From the NCBI GenBank assembly GCA_937868485.1, contig CALMML010000343.1, positions 1-40,171 of the forward strand: 40,171 nucleotides of DNA, read 5' to 3'. This document shows, one piece after another, positions 8,626 to 15,641 of this stretch (its first letter is position 1; each line of letters opens with the position of its first letter). A program made the position numbers and the translations under genes. Under the pieces are notes generated by a model that was not told the DNA's origin, made no database searches, and was given only the letters and a program-made list of their open reading frames with translations. Source of the DNA: an uncultured Myxococcales bacterium (GTDB lineage: Bacteria; Myxococcota_A; Polyangia; Palsa-1104; JAEUJZ01).

Positions 8626-9674
8626 GTCGGGACTTCAGCAATGGGAATCAGCTTGGTCGCGACGGGGAGTAGCTCTGCGGCGATGGCGGTCAGCACTTGT
8701 TCCGCCTTTTCGACGGTCTTTTTAAAGCGCGCGCGATCGAGCGGACCGTCTCCAAAGACATCAGAAATCGACGCAAACGTGGTGTGGATTCCGCTGTGAT
8801 AGTTGCCGGGAACCAGCTGCGTTTCCGACGAGGCAACCGCTTGCAGCGCTTCTTTGGCCTTGTCCCACAGCTTCTTGCGCTGGGTCTTGTGCTCGTCGGG
8901 AACCTTGAGCTTCAGACACAGCTTCTGATCTTCCATTTGTAGATACAGACGCAGGTGCTCAGTCGGGTGAATCGGCGTCCACAGCCAGTGGCACGCGATG
9001 AAGCCGCCTTTGGGATTGGCTTCGTAGCTGATGCCAGCCTTCGCCATCTTGCTTTCGGGCTTGCTGCGGCACTCGGCGAAAAAGCCGTAGAAGTCGGCGG
9101 GCTGCCACGATCGCGGGATTCGATCGGCGTAGTGCTCGGTGCGGGCGATAAGGCGGAGCAGCACGTCTCGATAGGCGCTGGCCAGATCGCGGACATCGCG
9201 CTGGTGGGGATCGCTCTGCGGCGGCTGAATCTGCGGATCCGCGAGCTTGTCGATCAGCTGCTGGGCATCGCAGCGGTGAATGAGCGCGCGGCGATCCTCG
9301 GTCTGGGCCCACTTGCGAAGCTGATCGTCGGTCACGGTCACTTGCGACAGACCGAGCACCAGATAGAGCACATGCGCCGTCGGTCCGTGGCTCTGCGCGT
9401 GGCTGAGCTGCCGATCGAACTGCTCTTTTTCGAGCGCGCCATCGACCTTAAGCTCGACGTAGACGCGGGTCAGCGGACCCTCGGGCTCGCTTACCGAAAA
9501 CGCCAGATCGAAGCGGCCTCGCTCGGGTTCCCAGTCCACTTCCTGCACCCGCAGCGCGGGCCGATTCAGGATCTTGCCGAGCAGCCGACTGTGAAGCAGC
9601 AGCCCCGACAGCGCCACCTGATGGACGCGCTCGCTGTGTTCTCGATGGTCAAAGAGCAGATCAATCGCAGCCAT
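8613..9674 (-). CDS. PD-(D/E)XK nuclease superfamily protein
   Basis: This encodes 353 residues. ATG 9674 is preceded by a run of G (9680-9686) that can act as ribosome binding site; the frame extends six codons further to GTG 9692. Residues about 48-90 carry the pattern of a PD-(D/E)XK fold: a strand with Asp (GRFDLAFSV), then VYVELKVDG with the E-x-K pair, then a helix with a conserved Gln (EQFDRQLSHAQ). This resembles the PDDEXK_4 group. The C-terminal two thirds, including helical and beta segments (HWLWTPIHP, LRLYLQMEDQKLCL), have no assigned role. Such stand-alone proteins often act in DNA repair, restriction or phage defence, but the neighbours give no further clue. The gene is divergent from the alpha-solenoid gene across an 88-bp gap. 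Confidence 0.7.
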   Translation of the reverse strand: MAAIDLLFDHREHSERVHQVALSGLLLHSRLLGKILNRPALRVQEVDWEPERGRFDLAFSVSEPEGPLTRVYVELKVDGALEKEQFDRQLSHAQSHGPTAHVLYLVLGLSQVTVTDDQLRKWAQTEDRRALIHRCDAQQLIDKLADPQIQPPQSDPHQRDVRDLASAYRDVLLRLIARTEHYADRIPRSWQPADFYGFFAECRSKPESKMAKAGISYEANPKGGFIACHWLWTPIHPTEHLRLYLQMEDQKLCLKLKVPDEHKTQRKKLWDKAKEALQAVASSETQLVPGNYHSGIHTTFASISDVFGDGPLDRARFKKTVEKAEQVLTAIAAELLPVATKLIPIAEVPTKNP

Positions 9675-9762
9675 GGTTCCCCCCCGGTGCACCGGACCGC
9701 AGACACAATCCAGATATGTTACCGCAAGCTAGGGTCAGGAAAAGCTGTGCGAAACTTATGAA

Positions 9763-11658
9763 GTGACCGAGCCCGCAGAGCTTCAGCACAAGGCCCAAAA
9801 GGTCCGAAAAGCGCTCGCTGGAGGGACGATTTCCCCGGCGCTTGTGCCGTACGTGGTGTCCGAGCTTCTGTCCGAAGTGGACTGCCGAGGGAGCGACTAC
9901 AAAGAGTTTCTGCTGCTCGCCAGTGAGTGCTTTGTGCGCAGGCAGCAGCCGAGGCGGGCCGCACTGACGATGGCGCTCGCGCAAGGTGCGGATGCCGCGC
10001 TGCGAATCCTGCCAAGCGATCAGCATCCGATCGAGCGCGCGTATCTTTTGTCGTACAAAGCCAAGACGCTGCCAGACGGCGCGGGTGGAGCGCTCGATCT
10101 GCTGACGGAAGCGGCGGAGCTGTGCCAGGCTGCGGGCCGGTTTGTGTCAGCGGCGCTGTTTTGGCAGCAGACGGGAAAGCTCCTCTTCGCCAAGGAGGCT
10201 TGGAATCGACTGCTCGGTGGACAGCTTCCGCCCTACGAGCGAGCGCTGGTTCATACCCAGCTTGCGCTGCTCGGCGGACCGTCAGATGGACGCGTCGATC
10301 CGTCACTGCGCGCCAGCCTGTGGGCGGAAGGTCAGCGGCATGCCTCGCTCGGGGGACAGCTGCTGGAAGAAGTGGCCGACGAGCATGAGAGCGCGGGACG
10401 ACGGGCGCAGGCGCTCGACTGTTATCGGGTGCTGGCGCAGCTTGGCCAGCAGCGAGGATCGGTCGAAAACCTGGCCGAAGGCTACTTGGGCATGCTGCGG
10501 ATCGTTCGGGGCGAGCGGCTGGTGGAAGCGGCGATGCGCTGTTACGACGAGTTTCTGGCCCACGCCGAGCGGTTTGGCGAACACGAGCTGTGCGCGGAGC
10601 AGTGTAAGGAAGCGGCGCAGTTTCTGGCGCGCTGTGGACACCGTCAGCGGGCGATCCGTTATGAGGAGCGGGCGGCGCGGGCGCTCATGCTGGTGGCGAG
10701 TGGGCGACTGCAGGCGGGCGCGGTGCGGCTGGCAGAGCATGCGCTGCTATCGGCGGCGGAGCTGTTGTCATCGGGAAGTTCGCCCACGCTGCTGCGAGAC
10801 GTGCTGACCCAGCTGGCGGCGCTGGTTACCGATCCGATCCAGCGTGCGCGCTATCAGCGGCTGGCCCAGGCGGTCCCAGTGCCCAGTCGGCTGCCCGTCG
10901 CGCAGGCGGTGTCGCCATCTGGACCGACGGTGGGGCCGGTGGCGGAGCCGGTGTGGTCGTGGGACTTGCTCGCGTGGGAATCGGCGGCGTCCCCGACGGC
11001 GGTGTGCCTGCGGCTGCTGCTCGATCCAAGTCGCCCAGAGCTGACGCGTCGTCATGCGCTGCTCGCGCTGCTGTACGTCGAGGAATCGGATACCGACTCG
11101 CTGTCTATCGAGCTGCGGCAGCGTCTCGGCAAGAGCCTGGGCAGCCTGCGCGCCTACGATGCGGTGGCTCCGCTGGTGCGTCTGTACCGTGAGTCGCTGG
11201 TCCGTCCTGACAGCCTCGATGAACAGTCGCTGCGGGCACAGATTGTCGATGCGATGCCGAGGCTGCCGTTTTCAAGCTCGCTGGCGCTGGTGGTGTCAGC
11301 GCTGTCGGACCCGGCGGATGCGGTGCGTCTGCAAGCGCGCGGGGCGCTGTCTCGGCTGGGAACGGCAGAGCTTCTTTCGACGCTGGGCCAGCTGTTTGCG
11401 GAATCGCACGAGCTGCCGGTTCAGCTGGCGCTGCTGTCGGCGCTGTCGAAGGTGGCGGACCCTCGCGCCGTCGAGCGGCTGCTGCAAGTGTTCGTCAGTC
11501 AGCCCGATCCGCTGCGACGAGAAGCGCGACGTGGTCTGCTGGCGCTGCGCGATGGCTCACTGCGGCCTCTGTATGCGCGCGCGCTGCTGACCGTGCCGCC
11601 GGACCGCGAGCCAGATCTGCGGGTGCTTATTGCCGAGCTGTTCCCTTCGGGGCTGTAG
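9763..11658 (+). CDS. Alpha-solenoid protein (TPR-like plus HEAT repeats)
   Basis: This encodes 631 residues from GTG 9763, with no clear Shine-Dalgarno. It has no signal peptide or membrane segment, so it should be cytoplasmic. Residues about 1-340 are almost wholly helical, with TPR-like pairs (for example ALDLLTEAAELCQAAGRFVSAALFW and AMRCYDEFLAHAERFGEHELCAEQ, shown here as two separate repeats). A Pro/Ser/Val-rich linker spans about 360-400. Residues about 500-620 carry HEAT-like repeats with the usual Asp-Pro turn (SDPADAVRLQARGALSRLG, KVADPRAVERLLQVF). It is therefore a scaffold or regulator rather than an enzyme. Its 3' end overlaps the convergent secreted-protein gene by 32 bp. Confidence 0.7.
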   Translation: MTEPAELQHKAQKVRKALAGGTISPALVPYVVSELLSEVDCRGSDYKEFLLLASECFVRRQQPRRAALTMALAQGADAALRILPSDQHPIERAYLLSYKAKTLPDGAGGALDLLTEAAELCQAAGRFVSAALFWQQTGKLLFAKEAWNRLLGGQLPPYERALVHTQLALLGGPSDGRVDPSLRASLWAEGQRHASLGGQLLEEVADEHESAGRRAQALDCYRVLAQLGQQRGSVENLAEGYLGMLRIVRGERLVEAAMRCYDEFLAHAERFGEHELCAEQCKEAAQFLARCGHRQRAIRYEERAARALMLVASGRLQAGAVRLAEHALLSAAELLSSGSSPTLLRDVLTQLAALVTDPIQRARYQRLAQAVPVPSRLPVAQAVSPSGPTVGPVAEPVWSWDLLAWESAASPTAVCLRLLLDPSRPELTRRHALLALLYVEESDTDSLSIELRQRLGKSLGSLRAYDAVAPLVRLYRESLVRPDSLDEQSLRAQIVDAMPRLPFSSSLALVVSALSDPADAVRLQARGALSRLGTAELLSTLGQLFAESHELPVQLALLSALSKVADPRAVERLLQVFVSQPDPLRREARRGLLALRDGSLRPLYARALLTVPPDREPDLRVLIAELFPSGL

Positions 11659-12706
11659 CGGCGGACTTGGCAGGCTTTGCGGACTTGGCGGCGGGCTTTC
11701 CGCTGGGAGCGAAGGTGGCTGCAGGTGGCAGCGGTGGACGTAGCGCGGGCGCGGACGGAGCCAGGCGAGTCCCCGGACCTCCGACGGCTTCTCGGCTGGC
11801 ATTTTGAACGCAGCGCAGCAGCATGCGTAGCTTGGGCAGATCTTGACGCAGCCTCGTCAGGTCAGGTTCAGCACTTGGCTCGGCATAGAGCGTCAAATCC
11901 GACGACGCATCCACCACGTAGGCGCCATAGTCACGCAGCGCTTCGGCCACCGCGCGGCCTTCGGGACTGAGCCCCAGCTGCCCAATGTTCGTCTTCGGAG
12001 CCAGCGTCACAAGCTGTCCCATCGGGATCGTGCCGCGATAGGTCGTCTCGGCGCCGTCGTCTTGCTTGGTCGCAGGCCAGATCGGACCCAGCTTCAGGTG
12101 CGTGCGCGGCAATGCCATTGCCAGTGCGTGTCGAATGCCCATGCTCAGCTCGCGGCGACGGACAAGGCCCGCGATGGCGCTGCCTCCGTAGGCGCGTTCA
12201 CCACCTTCGCCGACACCGCTGCCGTGGAGATCGTTTTTGCTATAGCCCTCGGCGACGATGACATCGGACTTTTTGCGGCTGGCGTGCCACATCTCGTGAA
12301 CGTAGCGACGCTCGGGGTCGATGATGTGCAGGTGTGCGTCGCTGTCTTCGCTCTTGGGCAAGGCGGGCGCGGCGTGTCTGGGCACGCGAAGCTGGGCCAC
12401 CACTTCACCGTGGACGATGATCTTGACCTCGGGATCGCTCGACGAGGCTTGGTAGATCGGATGGCTCCACTGCGCTGCGTTGATGTCAGCCGCGAGCTTT
12501 TCGTCGGTCAGCATGCGCGAACACGGTGAATCGGCAGGTTCAATGACCGCGCCACTGCCCAGCGGCGTATTCCACGGTGACGAGGGCGAAAACGGCCACT
12601 CTGCCGGATCTCGCTCGGGCGCAGCCGCGAACGATGCCGCAGCCCAGCTGATCACCGCGCAGAGCAGACCGAATCGAGTGGCAGGCAGGATGGATGAGGA
12701 AGACAC
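11627..12706 (-). CDS. Secreted protein of unknown function
   Basis: This encodes 359 residues from GTG 12706. The first ~28 residues are a signal peptide ending near ASFAAA. The mature protein begins with WPFSPSSPWNTPLG, a motif I associate with exported proteins of unknown function in actinobacteria and myxobacteria. Other conserved-looking stretches are DAHLHIIDP, EMWHASRKK, NDLHGSGVGEGGERAYGG and SAIAGLVRRREL, followed by GIRHALAMALP. His, Asp and Glu cluster here, which could mean an enzyme active site, but I cannot name one. The last ~45 residues are Pro/Ala/Lys-rich and probably disordered. It lies 29 bp downstream of a small helical protein gene and is likely cotranscribed with it. 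Confidence 0.65.
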   Translation of the reverse strand: MSSSSILPATRFGLLCAVISWAAASFAAAPERDPAEWPFSPSSPWNTPLGSGAVIEPADSPCSRMLTDEKLAADINAAQWSHPIYQASSSDPEVKIIVHGEVVAQLRVPRHAAPALPKSEDSDAHLHIIDPERRYVHEMWHASRKKSDVIVAEGYSKNDLHGSGVGEGGERAYGGSAIAGLVRRRELSMGIRHALAMALPRTHLKLGPIWPATKQDDGAETTYRGTIPMGQLVTLAPKTNIGQLGLSPEGRAVAEALRDYGAYVVDASSDLTLYAEPSAEPDLTRLRQDLPKLRMLLRCVQNASREAVGGPGTRLAPSAPALRPPLPPAATFAPSGKPAAKSAKPAKSAATAPKGTARQ

Positions 12707-12735
12707 AGCGGCTAGCTTGTCAGAACGTGCAGCGG

Positions 12736-12993
12736 TTAGCCGCCGCCATCGATGCCTTCTGGCTTCATGTTGGTGGTCACAAGTCCGAGTAGCTCGGACG
12801 ACAGAGCGACGATCTGGCGAGTCTCATATCCGTTCATTTTCAGCTCGCGGAAGATGGACTTTGCCAAGATCTTGATTGCGCGATCGCGTTCTCCCAAAGA
12901 TGCCTGGATCATCTGAGGCTGCTCCTTGGCCTTTTGTGCGGATGGTTGTTGCTCGCCCTCTACTGCATGGGGCGCGCCAGGCTTGTCTGCCAT
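12736..12993 (-). CDS. Small helical protein of unknown function
   Basis: This encodes 85 residues. ATG 12993 is preceded by GAGGAAG at good spacing, which decides it over an upstream in-frame start at 13014. The N-terminal ~35 residues are polar and disordered-looking. Residues about 36-75 form a helical region (ERDRAIKILAKSIFRELKMN, then RQIVALSSELLGLVTTNMK). The protein has no Cys, no signal peptide and no membrane segment. It is the first gene of a probable two-gene minus-strand unit with the secreted protein, and its promoter must lie in the repeat-bearing gap upstream. I do not recognise a family. Confidence 0.6.
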   Translation of the reverse strand: MADKPGAPHAVEGEQQPSAQKAKEQPQMIQASLGERDRAIKILAKSIFRELKMNGYETRQIVALSSELLGLVTTNMKPEGIDGGG

Positions 12994-13090
12994 GTTGCTT
13001 CCTCTTCTGCCCACGGTTTGTCGTCGGAACGGCTGAGCTTGTCAGGTGACCGAAGGTTCAACCATTGTGTGAATTTTGCGTATCAGCCTG

Positions 13091-13165
13091 CGCGGGAGAC
13101 CGCGCACAATCTCGCGCACTGCGAGATTGTGCGCGGTCTCCCGCGCACAATCTCGCGCACTGCGA
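13091..13165. repeat. 25-bp perfect inverted repeat with overlapping 25-nt direct repeat
   Basis: Positions 13091-13115 and 13121-13145 are exact reverse complements separated by a 5-nt loop (GCACT), giving a 25-bp perfect palindrome. In addition, the 25 nt at 13100-13124 recur exactly at 13141-13165, 41 bp later. The core GCGCACAATCTCGC therefore occurs three times, in the order forward, reverse, forward. The element sits in the 339-bp gap (12994-13332) between two divergent genes, the only non-coding stretch over 300 bp in the window. Nothing else in that gap is recognisable. It could be a regulator binding array, a mobile palindromic repeat, or a strong RNA hairpin. Confidence 0.9.
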
Positions 13166-13332
13166 AAAGGTTTACACGCCCCACGCCCGACCCCAGGGAA
13201 CCTTTGACGCGCTCACCGCACAGGTGATGCGGCCCAGTGCTTGGTTCTCGACGCTTACTCATTTCACATATAGCAAGGCGATCTGACAAGCGGGGCCGTC
13301 TTTTCCGACAGCGCGGCGCAGATTTTGCCAAA

Positions 13333-15474
13333 ATGAGCAGGATGCGCGGACATCGCCACAGCGCTCGGATCGCGGACAGGCTCGCCTTGGGCGTGGGTCT
13401 GTGCTGCGTCGGCATGCTGGCGCTGCTGCCGACGGATAGGCCGCAGGCTCAGTCGATCCTGCTCTCGCACGGGGTGACGGTCGGGGACCGCGCGGCGATG
13501 CTGCGGAGCTTTCGACAGCCGCCGCTCGACTGGACGCGACCGGACTTCGACGACACGCAGTGGCAGCGCTACGTGGTGAGCGCGAGCCCGCAGGTGATGA
13601 AAGATCCGTCGGGTGCGGTGGTGATGGTTCCGTCGCTGTGGACGCCGGGCGATGCGGGACTCGGGGCGCAAGGGCCGCTCGCGGGGGATTCGGCGGGGCA
13701 GGGCGCAGCCGCCGCAATGTCGACGGATGAGCCGACCTCGCCGAGCAGTGAGCCGGACGTTCCGCTGCGCGATGGACTCATTGACGCTGGCCTTCTGTCG
13801 TCGCCTCCCGTGGCTGCCGTCGAGCTGGCTGGTGCTGCACTTCGCGCGGGTCTTGCAGCGACGATGCCGGGCGCGCTGCTGCTGGCGTCGCCGGTTCAGG
13901 CCAAGCGCTCGGGTCGGTCCGCGCGTGAGCTATCGGAGCCGCTGCTTCCCGACTGTGGCGGAAGCTTGTTTATCCGTCGGAAGTTTGACTTTTCAGGCAT
14001 TCCCGGTGGCAGTGGCAGCGCCGGGACGCTGTTGTTGCGGGTCCGTTACAGCGACGGAGTGGTCGCACACATCAACGGGACAGAGGTGCTGCGCAGTCGT
14101 CTGCCGGAGCCTCCACCGGGCGATCTTCCGCTCTTTGCCAGCGATCGGGGCCCGTCGGACCCGGAGCGCTATTATCTACCCGTTTCGTCGCTGCCGCTGC
14201 GCGGTCATGGCAACGTCTTGGCGATCGAGGTGCATCCGAGGACGCCGCTGCGCTGTCCGCAGGTGGAAGCAGAGCTGCTGGCGCTGACGGGGCCTCGGCT
14301 CTTGCGCGGGCCGTACATCGAGCGACTGACGGAGACGACGCTGGATGTGACGGTCGAGACGGAGCTACCGTCGCGCGTGCTGATTCGCTACGGCAAAGGC
14401 GAAAAGGTGCAGCATCGCGATCGGGAAGTGGAAAGCAGCGGAGAGCCTCAGACGGTGCATCGCCTGCATGTGGGTCCGCTGAAGCCGGGGACGCTGCATC
14501 ACTATCAAGTGGTACTGCTTGGCGACGGTCAGAAGCGGAGCGATCTGCCGCTTCAGACGTTTCACACGCCACCTGTGGCAGGCATGCCGCTGAAGATCGT
14601 GGCGTACGGCGACAGCCGATCGGGGCATCCGGTTCACGCGCAGGTGATTTCGTCGATCTTGGCCGAAGATCCCGATTTGGTGCTGCATACCGGCGATCTG
14701 GTCGAGCGTGGCACCGAGGAAGGCGACTGGGATCGCTTCTTTTCGCTGACGGCTCCACTGCTGGCGCGGACGGCGGTTTATATCTCGCCGGGAAACCATG
14801 ACTACGCGATCCGCAAACAAGGATCGCTGCGGCTGTATTCGCTCTTTCAGACGATGTTTCCGCCACAGCTGCCGACGCCGTCGGGGAGTGTCTTTTCCGC
14901 AAGTCGGGTGCTGGCCGATACGGTGGCTGCGCCCGCGCCGCTTGGAAACCTCAGCGAGGCTGCGCGCGGCTATTACAGCGTCGATGTCTCGGGCGTTCAC
15001 TTGGTCAGCATCGACTCGAACCAGGCGGGCAAAGCCGATCAGCATCGCTGGCTGGAAGCGGATCTGACGCGAGCCGATCAGCAGGTTCCGAAGCCGCGCG
15101 CGATCATCGCGTGGATGCACGAAGGTCCGTTTTCGTCGGGCTGGCACGGCGATTATCCGACGGCGATCAAGCACTTGGTGCCGATTTTGCAAAAGCACGG
15201 GACGACGCTGCTCATCTCGGGACACGATCACGACTACGAGCGCGGACAGCGGCAAGGGCTCGACTACATTGTGACCGGCGGCGGTGGCGCAGAGCTGCGG
15301 CCTCTCAAGTGCGATCCGAGACGTCGGCGCTGCAAGAACCAGCCGCTGTATTTTGCCAACGAGCATCACTACCTGCGTCTGGAAGTGCTGCCGACTGTGC
15401 TGCGTGTCTGCCCGCGTCGTCCCGACGGAACAGCCCTGGAAGAATGTCAGGTGCTGCGGCTGCGCAGACCGTAA
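13333..15474 (+). CDS. Secreted purple-acid-phosphatase-like metallophosphoesterase
   Basis: This encodes 713 residues from ATG 13333 (ATG 13342 is an alternative). A signal peptide or membrane anchor is visible near residues 17-34. The N-terminal ~310 residues include a galactose-binding-like beta-domain (RVRYSDGVVAHINGTEVL, GNVLAIEVHP). A fibronectin-like domain of the purple-acid-phosphatase type follows (LLRGPYIERLTETTLDV to GPLKPGTLHHYQVVL). The catalytic domain carries the full metal-ligand set: YGDSRSG, HTGDLVERG, SPGNHDY, WMHEGPF and SGHDHDYERG, followed by VTGGGGAEL. This is a phosphomonoesterase or phosphodiesterase acting outside the cytoplasm on an unknown substrate. The next gene also begins with a phosphoesterase domain, but of a different, cytoplasmic type. 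Confidence 0.85.
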   Translation: MSRMRGHRHSARIADRLALGVGLCCVGMLALLPTDRPQAQSILLSHGVTVGDRAAMLRSFRQPPLDWTRPDFDDTQWQRYVVSASPQVMKDPSGAVVMVPSLWTPGDAGLGAQGPLAGDSAGQGAAAAMSTDEPTSPSSEPDVPLRDGLIDAGLLSSPPVAAVELAGAALRAGLAATMPGALLLASPVQAKRSGRSARELSEPLLPDCGGSLFIRRKFDFSGIPGGSGSAGTLLLRVRYSDGVVAHINGTEVLRSRLPEPPPGDLPLFASDRGPSDPERYYLPVSSLPLRGHGNVLAIEVHPRTPLRCPQVEAELLALTGPRLLRGPYIERLTETTLDVTVETELPSRVLIRYGKGEKVQHRDREVESSGEPQTVHRLHVGPLKPGTLHHYQVVLLGDGQKRSDLPLQTFHTPPVAGMPLKIVAYGDSRSGHPVHAQVISSILAEDPDLVLHTGDLVERGTEEGDWDRFFSLTAPLLARTAVYISPGNHDYAIRKQGSLRLYSLFQTMFPPQLPTPSGSVFSASRVLADTVAAPAPLGNLSEAARGYYSVDVSGVHLVSIDSNQAGKADQHRWLEADLTRADQQVPKPRAIIAWMHEGPFSSGWHGDYPTAIKHLVPILQKHGTTLLISGHDHDYERGQRQGLDYIVTGGGGAELRPLKCDPRRRRCKNQPLYFANEHHYLRLEVLPTVLRVCPRRPDGTALEECQVLRLRRP

Positions 15475-15641
15475 CGACTGCTGCTGTCCGCGCGTGACTT
15501 CGATTTGGTCCGGTTGCGAGGGAGAATCGCAGCTTGTGTGGCCCAAATTTTTCGCGGCTTTCCAGTTGTCGTAGATTCATAAGCAAGGGTTGCGCGTTAG
15601 AAAGCTCGGTTCGGCTGTGATCGCGTGGCTCGGGGGCCAAG

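Noticed and set aside
13091-13165. Possible CRISPR array
   Set aside because: There are only three core copies, one of them inverted, with spacing too short and irregular for repeat-spacer units, and no cas genes are present.
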